This document shows, in pieces, positions 23,699-36,105 of a stretch of DNA of 64,000 nucleotides. The notes under the pieces are model-generated. The model was not told the origin of the DNA, did no database searches, and worked only from the letters and a program-made list of their open reading frames with translations. Every line of letters begins with the position of its first letter. The first letter of the stretch is position 1. The translations under genes were made by a program, and so were the position numbers. Source of the stretch: Orbilia blumenaviensis (taxonomy: Eukaryota > Ascomycota > Orbiliomycetes > Orbiliales > Orbiliaceae); NCBI GenBank assembly GCA_036872755.1, contig JAVHNS010000007.1, positions 310,001-374,000 on the forward strand. The letters run 5' to 3'.

Positions 23699-24852
23699 AT
23701 GAAATCGACACTTGCACTCGCTGCCTTCGCTGGCCTTGCGACCCTTTCCGCCGCCGCCCCGCCTGTGGAGAAGAGAGTGTTCGGAAGACACTACAATGGA
23801 TTCGACAGAATCAAATACCTCTTCGTCTTGTATGTATACACACTACCTATATTACTTGTCAAATTTTAAAAATGAATCGAGCTAACTAATATGTTTTTTT
23901 AAACTATAAAGCGGTGACTCCTACACCAGCACCGGCTTCAACATGACCAATGGCTCCCCTCTGCCATCGGCCTCGAACCCAATGGGAAACCCCCCATTCC
24001 CAGGCTGGAACTCTGCCAACGGACCAAACTGGGTTGATTACCTCACATTCACATACAACTCCTCGTTAGTCCAAACCTGGAACCTTGCCTTCGGCGGTGC
24101 CACAATCGACTCTGAGCTCGTCCGTCCGTGGCGCGATGATGTTCTCTCCCTCAAACAACAGGTCCAGGACCTCTACGTTCCATACCTCAGCGTCCCACCA
24201 CCACGGAGCGCCCACTCTCCCTTCCCACGTTGGAAGTCTGATACTTCCCTCTTCCTCACATGGATCGGAATCAACGATATCGGTAACTCCTGGTGGAACC
24301 AGAATACCACCTTCCACGATGTTCTCCTAAACGAATACTTTGACCATATGAACACTCTCTACGAGACTGGTGCCAGGAACTTCGTTTTCATTAATGTCCC
24401 ACCAACCGATAGATCCCCTCTTATCTTGAGCCAGGGCGATTGGTCGACCACCACATTGAAGGCCATGCTTAAGGACTTCAACGATAGACTGGCAAAGAGG
24501 GTTGCCAAGTTCGAGAAGGATCACAGAGGAACCTCCACATGGCTGTTCGATTCTGCCAGTATCTTCAACAACATTCTTGACCACCCAAAGACCGCCCGCT
24601 GGACCTTCAACAACGTAACTGAATACTGCGAGTCTTATCAGAAGTAAGTGAAGAAATATCGATAAATATAGATATAAATTCCTGTCTTCGAAATTTCCGT
24701 ACTAATCCTGAGAAAATAGTGGAACTCCTGAATGGGACACATTCGACCCCGCCTGCGTCTACCCCGTTGACGAGTACTTCTGGTTGAACTCCCTCCACCC
24801 AACCCACTTCGTGCACAAGGAGGTCGCCAGAGTGCTTGCAAAGGCCTTGTAA
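23699..24852 (+). CDS. Secreted GDSL/SGNH esterase (acetylesterase-like, CE16 type)
   Basis: Probable extracellular carbohydrate acetylesterase or lipase-like hydrolase. Model: join(23699..23829, 23912..24643, 24720..24852), 331 aa. A signal peptide (about 1-20, ending AAAAP) is followed by a Kex2-like KR at VEKR. The SGNH blocks are visible: block I FGDSYTSTG with the nucleophile Ser (split by intron 1), block II Gly/Asn in AFGGATID, block III WIGINDIG, and block V LNSLHPTH with the catalytic His. The residue three before this His is Asn rather than the usual Asp of DxxH. There are several N-glycosylation sequons. It is convergent with the spartin-like gene. Substrate is not readable from sequence; the CE16 resemblance (GNPPFPGWNSANGPNWVDYL) is moderate. 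Confidence 0.87.
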
Positions 24853-25269
24853 GCTATGTATAAATACTAGTAAATATAATGAGGTGTAGGGTTCTTGATG
24901 AACGGCATATGTACATATCATCGTGTTTGCTTATCGTTATCGTTATTATTATATTGGAGTGGCGGAGGAAGATTAATCCGCAAGTTTACATAATCATGTG
25001 TGAAAACTCAAGAAATTGGTCTCATTATATATAGTAAATATAACTTCCATCAGACGCATTATGACAGATAGGTAACCCCTTCATCCATAGCTAAACAAAC
25101 GCTTGCAACAGGTAAGAAACGAGAGCGAGAAAAGGATGAAAGATAGAGAAACAAAAAACAAGTTCTCATAAGATAAACTCCCAAGAATATTCACAACGAA
25201 TGTATTACGAAGGACTACAATGTTGCAAAAACCAACAAAGGAACGGGAACAGTCGTGTTCTAAGCCATC
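24853..25269. other. Intergenic, convergent 3' ends
   Basis: About 417 bp between the stop codons of the GDSL esterase and the spartin-like gene, AT-rich. Only 3' UTRs are expected. Confidence 0.5.
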
Positions 25270-27125
25270 TTAAAACCAATTTTCATTGGGTTTCTGTGGG
25301 TGACCTGGTTGCTGCCCTTCATAGCTCGTCGACCTCCCAAATCCACCCCAGCTTCCTCCATTCTGATTCTGCGGCGGGTGCTGCTGCGGGGTATAACCCG
25401 GGGGAGCGGTGGCAGAATGCTGAAGCGGGTAGGGCTGCGGGGTCGTAGGCCGGCTTCCACCAGCCACACTACCCTGCGGCACCCACAATGTTTGCTGACT
25501 CTCGTTCTTCTCAGGTGGGTAAACGATATTTCCATGCGCACCATCCGATGCAGCAACCAACTGGCCGCCTCCCTTAACTTTTCCAAGAACCATGCCCTTT
25601 GCAACTGATTTGACGACTGCACGACGAGATACACCTGTTGCATCAACATAGACCAAACCCACATTCTTGACAGATGAAGTAAGACCGTAGGCCATCTGTC
25701 CGGCTTCGTCACCATATCTGTGCTTTACAACTGTAGTAGCAGCATTACTTCCACTATGGAGCAAGTGCTTCCCGGCAGCATCGATACCATCCGCCAGTGT
25801 TGAGAATGCAATCAAGCTCTTATTCAACAACCCTGGCTTAGTCGGTGTCTTCTTTTGGACTTCGTTACCCTCTCTATCCACCCGCCCTGCCATCTTTGCG
25901 CCGATGTTTTGCGCAACTTCCTGGACCTTTCCGATCGTCTTTGAAGACATCCCGCTAGCGCCATGCGTAAATGTATGGATCTTGCGAACTCGCTCGTGGG
26001 TTGTAGGGTTAAATGTAAGCGGCTCGGCTACCGGATTTGTTTTCTGTGTGAACTTTTGAGCGCCGCTTTCCATCGCTGTGGCTGCATAGGTAGCCGCTGT
26101 GACGATGAATTTGGAGGCCCATGCAGCTCTTGTGACAATGGTGGAGCTGGCGTATGCAGGGTGTTCAGCAGCGCCAAAAATATCATCGTGGTTAATCGGG
26201 GCAACTGGCTTGATGACCAAATCATGGGAATTTGGATCTGTGGGAAGGGAGACCTCAACAGGTGCTGTATCGATGAGATTCTTGTTAGCAGGGAACCCAG
26301 ACACTCGCGAATGGAGAATATCTAACGCATACCTTTACTACCAGGCTGCACGCCCTGGCTCTCTACAACGTTGAACCCTTCGCTGAGTTCTCCAACAATT
26401 CGGCCGTCCTGTTCGTCGACAAGAACCAATCTTCCACCCTGAGAAGCCCGATCCGGAGCCGACATCGTGGGAGCGCCATATGCATAACCATACTGCTCAC
26501 CAGCCATTACGCCACTCCCAGGAACATACCCACCAGCAGACGAGCCTGTCATATCCCTAGTGGTCACGCCCTTCTGCTTCGACCTGGAAGAAGTCGATGA
26601 GCTCTTCCCATTATTACTATTATATCCATAATAGCTATCCGCAGAGCCTCCAGGAGCGCCATACGCCGGAACTGGAGCGGGACTCCTTGACCTGGACCTT
26701 TGTTGTTGGTCAATCTGTGGCGGCTTCGCGTTTTCTAAAAAGGCGGTACACTGCGCCAGAATTGTTTCAAAGGTATCAACATCGTCTTGATTGCGATGTT
26801 CCTGAAACTCAATACGTGTGAAGCAGTTACCTAGGCCACCATCGAGGTCTAGGCGCGGAATAAGGTATGAGCGAGGGTATTGGCGGAATATCTTGGTGGT
26901 GGCAGGGAGCGGTAAGTCGAGATTTGGGAGCTGCTGGACATGCAGGTAGAAGTCCTCTTCTTCGGTAGGGTCCTCAGCGAATGGGTCAACGATTGTGGTA
27001 GAGACCATAAGCATGGTTAATGGGGCCGGGACTTCATTCAAGCGGGTTTCATTGCCGCTGGCAAGGTGGTAGACGTTTATTCCAGGAACCTCATAGAGAA
27101 CCTGGGGAGGGGTTCGCTGGACCAT
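25270..27125 (-). CDS. Spartin-like senescence-domain protein
   Basis: Model: complement(25270..26264, 26333..27125), 595 aa, one 68-nt intron (GTATGC...CAG). The first 130 residues form a folded region with conserved-looking VLYEVPGINVYHLASGNE and RSYLIPRLDLDGG. A Ser/Gly/Tyr-rich low-complexity linker follows, with SRSRSP. The C-terminal half (about 300-520) matches the senescence/spartin domain: Ala-rich amphipathic helices such as STIVTRAAWASKFIVTAATY, LIAFSTLADGIDAAGKHLL and AYGLTSSVKNVGLVYVDATG. Spartin-type proteins bind lipid droplets and endosomes and transfer lipids; here that is inferred from the domain. The tail is Pro/Gln/Gly-rich. The start codon is followed by Pro/Gln-rich residues typical of homologues; a 5' UTR intron may exist upstream. 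Confidence 0.82.
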
Positions 27126-29533
27126 AGCTAGCCGTTATGAGATAAATATTACAATTAGAAGGAGCGTAGGTAGTATCTGCTTTGGAACAAGAGGTTAGCT
27201 ATAAAGTTTACGAGCCGTCGTGATTTAGTGACGAGGAGAAGGCGCAAATAAGAGTAGAAATAGGTAAAAGAGACCGACAGAAGGTGTGCCGATGGGGGAG
27301 AGCAGGTACTAGTAGGCTGTGAATGTCGAAGGGAGGCGAGCGAGAGGCCAAACAACACAGGCACAAGAACGTCACAACTGAACTTACCAAGGAAGCTAAG
27401 AAGCTCTTAAGCACAAGACAAGACCTTGAGGATATTAAGATCCCAATGCAACAATAACTTTCAGGTATTTCAACTAAAGAAGTGGAATGCAATAACTATG
27501 AATGAATAGAAGTAGAGAAGAGGGGAGAAGAGGAAAAGAAAGAACAAAAAAGAAGAGGAGGAGGAAGAGCTAAGCTATGCTAAGGCAGTTGTCTGTACCG
27601 CGAAATAACGGACCTGACCAAAGAGGGGCCGCAATTCGATCGAGGGGTCGCAGATGCTTTAAATATCACAGACAGTGGAGCAGGGAAAGCCGACAAAGAC
27701 CCCGCGAGGATTGGCCACTCACAGAACCTGCCCTTGGCTTCAACTGTTTTAACTTGGTAAGTCAGTGAGCTTCTCTTCGAACCAGTGCCTGTCGTCGGTC
27801 TTGTCTGTCGGTCGGTCAATACTGATCAGTCGCTGGAGGGGTGGTCCCAAATTTCAGGTCGGGTGCATGGGTCCAGCCGGGCGCCAAACCAGGGCAGCCA
27901 ATCAGCTGAACGGACCCACCTGCTCACACCTCTTCGATGTCTTCGAGCTTCAGCTTGGGATGAGGGAAAAGGATAGGGCCTACAGCGATGGGGGCCCCAA
28001 AAAAGAAGCGTGCGCTTGGTGTGGAAAATTCACAATCGGAGCATTGCGTAGACGCCACAATGCCTGTTGTGACCTCTATTACGCAAGCTATGAATAAACA
28101 AATCCCTCTTTGTTCCACGCAGGCTAATCTTCGCATTGTGCGACTTTGGCCCGGGGGGCTTGATGTCAATATCAGATCATCGATCAGGAATGAATTCATT
28201 CAGCCGATGATGGATGCCGGGAAGAGATTGCCACATGGAGAAGCTCGATGGGATGGCAAGGGTGTTCGACTGTGGCTGAATTAACCTTAAAAGCTACCAG
28301 CCAAGCGGTTCTTCCCCTTGAGAATGCTGCAAAATTGTGGCGAAGTAGCTTTCCATGCCACCAACAATGCAATGTGATGAATCCTTTGGTGGGCCTCTTA
28401 GCCTAGGCGGACTGGTTCGGTGTCGCCTTTCGCTAATGCAGCAGTGCCATCTTGATACATTTTTCGGGAATAGTCACGTAAATTACGTATCTTGGGATCG
28501 AATCCAGGATTTTCACATGCTCTTTGAAACTTCGTCACAATATTATGGTGTATCCAGCTTGCAAGTTTAACATCGTTTGCATTTTGCAGGCAGAGGGTGA
28601 CGCTCCTAAAAGTGACGGCAAACTAAGCGCCGTCAACCATGACATTCGTAAGCACCTGCGTAACTCTTGGTTAATATAGCGGTTGATCGATCAATTAGCA
28701 ACTTCACGTGCGCTCCTGCCCGATAGGTATCTATCAAGAAAATTAACCAATTCATGTTAAGTATTACATATGGCACTATCCCGTTTTGAAAGGTTTCAAG
28801 TTAACTAGTTCGAACAAAGTTTTCTAGTTATTCTGAGGCGGACAGAATGGCTCTGGACTACTCTTAGCTATATTATTCTACTTAATCTAGGCCAGTTTAA
28901 TTATAAGTAGTCTCATAGTAAACGATGCTTCAGTAAGGCAAGACCGGGTTATAGGCTGAACTATAGAAGCCAGTCAGTAAGCCTGACCGGGTCAAAATCT
29001 TCCCAAGAAAATCTTTCCAAGATAAGATATTCCATACAATCCGTAAGATACACTGGCATTCCCACTTGTACATGTTATTAAACTATCTTTATGGCGGCCA
29101 AAATGTGTCAAAACAATATATACCTACACAGACCGTGCAATATATATTACAACTTAAGCGAGGCATAATTGTGTTAAATTTTTATAATTATGCTCGACCA
29201 TCAGCCCGTTCCTAGCTTACTATTGGCCTGCCGCCTGCCCGCCTAGTCAGATCTAGAGGCTGGAGAAAAGCCAGACAGCTAGAAGGTAGGTAGACAACAG
29301 GTAGACGGCTAAGCGGCGAAAGGTTTAGGCTACTTCGGTATTTTTCTACTAATAAAATAAATATAACTGTAGCTAATAGTGCTCAATTTCCCCAAGACAG
29401 AAATATAACACTCATCGGCACATACAAAGTACTCATGTATTTATGACAACCGGTAAGTAGCTAGGTAGGTAACCACTGAGAGTGGTACTCCAATTTTCTT
29501 GTTAGGCATATTTCGCGTCCGCACCTTAGACAA

Positions 29534-29572
29534 TAATAGGTATAAAGCATAGGTATAAAGCATAGGTATATA
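29534..29572. repeat. 13-bp tandem repeat
   Basis: The unit ATAGGTATAAAGC is repeated about 2.5 times in tandem. It lies in noncoding DNA and no function is apparent. Confidence 0.7.
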
Positions 29573-29614
29573 TATGCATACTCAAATGAAACCCGAAATC
29601 TGACTTGGAAGAAT

Positions 29615-29630
29615 GGGGGGGGGGGGGGGG
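29615..29630. repeat. Homopolymeric G tract (16 G)
   Basis: An uninterrupted run of 16 G on the plus strand in an otherwise AT-rich intergenic region. It could form G-quadruplex structures or be a sequencing-sensitive homopolymer; its exact length should be treated with caution. Confidence 0.85.
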
Positions 29631-30334
29631 ATGATAGAAAATCCATACATCAATAGACATCATTCATCCATAAGATATAGTAAGAAACCCTCCAAATATC
29701 TTCCTTAAATATTGACGTATAAAAAATGATAAAGTAATAATATAAGAATAAAAGTGAAAAGGTCCGCAAAGGAAAAAGAATAGAAAGGCCAGGGCCTCGT
29801 GGTACAGAGTACAGATATATTAGAAGAAGAATAGAGAAAAGAAGAAAGAGAAAAAACGAAATTCGTAACGAATGACCATAGGTATTCCCAGCATTATCAA
29901 AAAGCAATCCTGACTTTTTCTGATCTTGTCCCCAATACATGTGTGCGTTGCGCGTGCGTGTGCATCTTTTTGTTCGTATAAATGCTCATAAAAAAGTCAA
30001 CTCCCTTACCGGTATACCGCGAGGTGATTGTCACTCTAATGCAAAGATACCCACCTATAACGCCCGCTGAACAGCAAAAATAAAAAAAAATAAAAATCAA
30101 GGGACGACTGAAAGATAAATATAATACAGGTAAACAAAGGACTCCTTGAAAGCATATCCCAGAACGTGGAGGGGTATAAGAAAAGCACACAAAATAAAAA
30201 GAGTAGGCAAAAGAATAACGAAAGCAAAGATAGAAAGAAAACCCAAAGTGGAGAGGTGAGGGGGGAAGGGCTGAGCTGAGCTAATCTATTTCTGAGGTGT
30301 TCGAACGGTAACATTCAAGGCTCCGACGCCGATG

Positions 30335-33300
30335 CTATTCTTCGTCAACCCTGGTAGTGTCACTGTTCTTATACCTAGACATCACAGAGTGAAGTTTGGG
30401 TATTAGCTCTTTGATTCGGTAGGGTTTGGATACGACATCGTCCTATTGAATTGTCGTTAGCAACCAAATCGTTTTCGTGATTCAGAACTATATCAGCCTT
30501 ACCATCCCAGCAGCAAACATTTTGTCGATTTGCGCCTGTCGCGCATTGGCTGTCACCGCAATAATGGGGATATGCCCAAGAATTGAGCCCTCTGCCTGTA
30601 GTTCGCGGATTTGTCTGGAGCCTGTGTACGTCGTCATTTATTAACACCATGACTTGGCCTATTGAGAAACCATATGGACTTACAGGTCAAGCCATCCATC
30701 ACTGGCATCTCAACGTCCATGAGGACCAGTGATAACTCATGCGCACCCTCTTGCGCGTCTTTCCAGAAAACCGACTCTTTTATTCTGTCAAGGGCTTCTC
30801 TGCCATGGTTCGCCACGTAGGTCGTACATCCCGAGTTCTCCAAGGCCTTCCTCAATAACTTCTGATTCACTAGGTTGTCCTCGACGATGAGAACCTTGTA
30901 ATCCAGACTTGGCTTTTCGTCAGAAGATTTCCTAAAGGTCTTGGGTTGCCCCGGGAGTTTGGCGGTGTTGAAACCCGAGTCGTTAACAGGGCTCGGAAGT
31001 GCAGGTGAACTTAGACTACCCTCCCTTCGTTTCGAGGGCCCTGTAGGTCGGAGAACAGGCGCTTGTGGAATTTCGATCTCGGGCCGCGAGCTTCTTCGGC
31101 TTTTGACGTAAAACGAGAAGCAACATCCCTTCCCAGCTTCTGACTGAACGCCAATTTCGCCTGATTGTAGATGCACAAGCTCCTTACAGATAAACAACCC
31201 TAGACCGCTGCCACCATACGAAACCTCAGTCCTCGCAGTGGCCTGGCTAAATTTCTGGAAAAGATTCCTCTTCTCTGCTTCGGTAAGGCCTTTACCAGTA
31301 TCTAACACTGAAAAGGTTAGGAAAACAGATTCACCGTCACCCCAATCCGGACCCGTTGTAAGATCAACTGCCTTTCGCGTCGAAGGGAAGTAAACCAGCG
31401 AGTTTTTCCTGTCCTTCGACGAGGGTCGTTTGGTTGATCCTCCCATGGTAACAATAATGGATTTGGACGGCTCGGTTCGCAGGAACTTCAAGGCGTTAGT
31501 TAAAAGGTTGATCAAAACTTGTAATAACCTTGCAGGGTCCAGTTTGACCCAATCAATGCTCAGATCCCGGTAAGAATCATCAACCTTGAATGCCATTTTA
31601 GTATCTGTTGAGATTGCCTCTTGCTCAAACATCTTAAACGCCCTCTCGACTACAGAAATTGGCTGTACATCAACAGGAGTGACAGTCAAGAGAGCGGAAT
31701 CGAGTTTGCTCATCGTTAGGATATCATCGACAACTCGCTTTTGATGCAGTGCGCAAAGGGATATCGTCTGCGCGACATCGATACTAGACTCAATATCGTC
31801 TAGTAGATCCTGAGACGATGCAATCTCCCTATACCTCTCGAGAGATCCAAGCACAGCGTCTGCACCCTGGAGAATAGCGGACAGTGGATTTCGCATTTCG
31901 TGACTGGCCATATCGACAAAATTATCCTGCTGCCGCTTCAACTCTACGACTTCCTCCACTCGGCGCTTTTGCAAGTCCTCCGCAAATTTTGTTTCTGAGA
32001 TGTTAGTGATCGAGCCGAATACTCCCAGCAACATGCCGTCAGAGTCAAGCTCCGGACTCGCCGAAAATAGAGTCCATCGGTCAACTTGTTCTCCCAAATG
32101 ATTCGGAAGCATCCACGGCGTCTTCCACCTAAACTCCCATGTCTTCCTCTTTTTTCCATGAATGACTTCATTCCAGTTTGCTTCTGTCTTCGCCGCATCT
32201 GCAGGGTGTACACTTTCCAGCCAGCGCGAAACGTCAAGCTCCTTTGGATGACACGAGATCTCCGAAAACATATCGTTGTAGTAGCTAATCTTGCCCTGGA
32301 AATCCGCAATGAAGACACCAACAGGCGCAAACTCCGCTAGGCGTGTGAACTTCAATTCTGAATGCTCAGCTTCCTTCGACTTTATGGCGAGCTGGTGAGA
32401 TAATTCTACTCTGTCGAGGGCGGCCAATCTCACAGCCCTTTGAGCCCGTCGGATCTCCTCCTCATAAAGAACAACGCTTGCTATCGAAGTTGTGAGTTGT
32501 CTCGTCAAGAGTTGAATGAAGAGTCTGTAGTCTTCGTCAAACGGGCGTCGAGGGTTAATTCCGAGGACTAGGAAACCGAGTGGCGTTTCGGAATTAGGGT
32601 TAATTGGGCAGACAACTGCAGATGTGCACATATCATCGGAGAAGCCCTGTATATCAATTCCATCCATCAGGTCGGCTGGTAGAGTCCCAGATTCCACATT
32701 TAAGAAAATGTTTCCCTCAATCTGCAATGCTTCTCTGAAAGCGATTGAAAAGCCTTCGGCATTCGATCTGAGATCAAGTATCGCAGGCGCCGCCGGATGG
32801 CCGTCTGGAACACCAATCGTCCCCTCCAATGTGTAAACCCGCGTATTTGACATGCTCGAGGCGTACGAGGACGAGACCTCGCTATCTGTAGCATCAGCTT
32901 TCTTACAAGAATACAGCACAGCGAATGGGGCATCCCAAGGATTAGTCTCTAACGCCGACAGAACGTGTCTCCAGAAGGCCTTAACGTCTCTCGCACTGCC
33001 ACATCTCTCACCAACCTCTCGCAAAGTAAGCATTCGCCGCTCAGCAATGACACGCCGTGTTTTCTCGAATGCAGGATTGTGCAATCCGATCGTCGTCCCA
33101 TCCTCGCCAATGATAGGACATATCGACCAAGAGAAATACGTTTCTTCCCGGAACCCGTTTCGAAGGATGAACAATCTGTCGTCCTCTTTGTTCGTGGGCT
33201 TGCCAGTGCGGACCGCTTCCATAAAAAACGGTTCAATGGCATCCCAGATTTCAGACCAACCATCTTTGTATTTTTGCCCAAGCAAAGATGGATGTTTTGC

Positions 33301-36105
33301 CCCTATCAAAGGAATATAAGGCTCGTTATAGACAATAGAAAACTCGGGGCCCCAATACATCGCAGCAGGGTGTGGCGAGGATAAAACTAAATTGATCATG
33401 GTGCGAAGACTTTGGGGCCAGCTTTCGATTGCTCCAAATCCTGTAGACGCCCAGTCGACTGCCCTTACTAATTCCAGGTGCGGGTCCGAAGCAATCTCAG
33501 GCGGAAGCCGGCTCCAGTCGAAAAATCCGTAGTCGCTAGGTAGGTGTGGACTATACACCGTCGAGACCACGGGGCCATGGTTCGCCTGGACAACATCATC
33601 GCAGACATCCATCTCTTCGGTTGGAAATTTACCATCCTGATCCTCTTCTTCATTGACGAAGTGTATTTTTGGCTGCATTAATTCCGGCACAGGAGTAGCG
33701 GAAGGACTTATCACCATATCCGAGTCCATTTCCTTTGCTACCTGAGTATAATAGTTAGGAATGTCTATGGCTTCAAAGTACGATCCCTTTGGAACAGATC
33801 CAGCATCGTCGTCGGCTGCCCGTCCTACCCCCACACAACCGGGTTGGTGGCACGCATCGTTAAGCTGTCCCATGACGCCGATAGAAGGAGTCCCAGGGGT
33901 TGTCACAGAGGGCTGCGCATCGCTTACTAAATTTGTTGCATCGTCTTCGTTTCGGAGAGATTCCTTGATAATTGCTGCTTCCAAAGCCGTTTCCCAGACA
34001 TGAGGAGGACATATTTCCCCTTTGCGTATATGTACTTGTTTGGTAGTTGTAGAGGGCAAGGGTACACCGCATATAAGAACCATTCTCGAGCCATCGGGGC
34101 AAGTAAATGCAGTTTGAGTCCACAAGATTCCGTCCGGGCACACATATGGACGACATTTACCACTTTTCACGCTCGTATTCGCAAACGACCTTGATATCCA
34201 ACGATGATACTGGGGGTCTGTTATATTAAAAGTTGTTCTGTAATTCCCTGGCTCGACGGCGGCGGTAGAAAATGCTGCGTCCGGTAATAGGGAGGAAAAT
34301 GCATCGTTATGGTAGACAACTTCCAGTTTAAGCTCATGAATAGTTGTTGATGATACCTGAGATTTCATAGTACTTGTTGTAGAGGCAGTTCCTAGCAGAT
34401 ATGTTGGTCTAGGATCGTTGGCAAGAACCTCGAGCAAGCAAACACTCCGAAGGTTCTTGGGAGGAGAGTCTCTAATTGGCACTGCTAATGACTTGAGAGA
34501 CTGCGAAGGGACCCCGGTGGCAGGAGGAACGACAGTGGGCGGCGACTTGCCCCTAGTAGAAATGGAGAACGTCTGAACGCTCGGAGCTACAACCATGTCG
34601 TATATTTGACAATTGTTTGAAGATTGCTTATCCCACTTCTCGCGAAGACCGTCTGTGAAGAATGTCGGTCGCACAGGCGATGCACTGATCGATTGAAGTG
34701 GAGAATAGAATTCGTCTGCACCTCCAGCTGGTGTGGAGTAGGATCTTCCCTTCAAAGCGGCAGGTCTAACTGGTAAAGGCTGTAAAATATGCAACGGGTC
34801 GGGAGTATGAAGTGATGCCGAAGAAAGAAGCTCTGCAGCAGAGGTGGCAGATAGCGAATGTGAGTGTGAGTGACCCTTGCGAGCATCAGAAGAAGAGGAG
34901 GAGGAGGAGGAGGAGGAGTTAGCAGTGGTAGTAGTGGTAGTAGTAGTAGTTGTTGTTGTTGTTGTAGGGGGAGGAGTGAGGAAGTGGATTTCGGGGAGGT
35001 CGTAGTCGAGACGTCTTCTTCGCTTGTGCAAATGATGATCGTGATGATTATTATGATGTTGATTGTGACGACCAGTATTGTGATCGTTATTATTACAATT
35101 ATTATAATTAGTATTATTGTAAAAGGCAGAGCTGTTGCTCAGAGAATGACGGTGGAAGCCGTTAGGGCTAGCATTATCAGCATCGTGATTGGAATTCAAG
35201 AGTGACGATGAAGACGATGATAATGATGGTCTATGGGTTTGAGTGTTGATAATGGAATCATCATTGACGGAAATATTTGCATGCGGCAGATGCTTTGGGG
35301 TCGACGCTCGAAACAGGCTGGGCGGAGATCGAGATGCTGGGGACGAAGCATGTGCATGTTGCCTGGGGAAACCTAAATTCTGGCTCGAGACAGCAACAGC
35401 TGTGGTGGGAACAAGTCCTCCACCCCCTCCTCCATAGCAAGAGGATACCACACCGGGGCTACCTAGCAACATGCCATCACCATCGACCGATGCGTGAAAA
35501 AGTGCTGGCGCTGGATGTCGGGCTAGCAGGCGACCAGGCTGATTGCGCAGTAGTTTCCGATCTCTAGCCCGCCGCCGTCTCTTTTCCCTGTCTGCTGCCT
35601 TAGACTGAGCTGTCTTCCGACCATTAGCATTCCTGGCTCGTCCATGTCGGTGAGCCGGGTCAGTGCAGCAGCCATGCGACGACGACGACGACGATGATGC
35701 CGAAGAAGACGACGAAGATGTGTATCCCGACGACAAACTATACGAGTTATCATCTGCATCTCCATCCTCTTCCTCAGCTATTCCGTCCTGTTTTCTGCCC
35801 TCGTTGTTTGCATATCTATCCTCCTCCTCCCATTGGTCATCATTTTTGTTGTATTCAGCCGAGGTGAAAGAGACAACGCTGAGCTTTCTTGTCCGGTTGA
35901 GTGTGACAGGAACATCATGAAAGTCGTCGGCCGTCGGAATAACCTGCGGTGAAATCGAAGTTAAGGTCGAAGCTGTAGGTAAGGCCGTACCCGGATGGGT
36001 AACAATGTTGGAAGTTGTATCATTACTGCTTTTCCTAGAGCTGACCACACTAGAGCTGCTGTACGACAACTGTCTGTTGCGCAAGCCCTGGCCAGGCTCT
36101 GCCAT
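30335..36105 (-). CDS. Large PAS-domain hybrid histidine kinase
   Basis: Two-component sensor that passes phosphate from His to its own receiver and on to a phosphotransfer protein. Model: complement(30335..30442, 30503..30621, 30684..36105), 1882 aa. Residues 1 to about 860 are low complexity (Ser, His/Asn and Thr runs). Then come an N-terminal sensory region (VDWASTGFGAIESWPQSLRT...GLHNPAFEKTRRV), a GAF-like region (about 1060-1235), a PAS domain (about 1245-1375, FAPVGVFIADFQGKISYYND), HisKA with His1402 (DMASHEMRNPLSAI), an HATPase with N box (NLLTNALKF), G1 (VLDTGKGL) and G2 (GGSGLGLF), and a receiver with VEDN, phospho-acceptor Asp1797 (LMDVEMPVMDG) and Lys in VSKPYR. The two introns both lie in the receiver. 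All key residues are present. I do not assign a fungal HHK group; the ligand is unknown. Confidence 0.9.
34890..34968. repeat. Trinucleotide repeats in the kinase N-terminus
   Basis: GAG/GGA, GTA and GTT triplet runs on the plus strand encode poly-Ser followed by poly-Thr on the minus-strand reading. Neighbouring low-complexity runs encode His/Asn-rich segments near 35030-35110. Confidence 0.8.

Larger units (their letters stand above)
27126..30334. other. Long AT-rich intergenic region
   Basis: About 3.2 kb between the spartin-like gene and the 3' end of the histidine kinase. No gene was recognised. Contents: a 5' leader region near 27130-27600, GTAGGTAGG/CTAGGTAGG-type short repeats near 29285 and 29460, a 13-bp tandem repeat (29534-29572), a 16-G tract (29615-29630) and A/T-rich flanks with long A runs. 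Confidence 0.5.

Noticed and set aside
27765..28284. Overlapping open frames of 91-110 codons near 28 kb
   Set aside because: They occur on both strands over the same bases with no motif or splice support.
28490..28515. GGATCGAATCCAGG resembling a tRNA T-arm
   Set aside because: The T-loop lacks TTC and no cloverleaf can be built.
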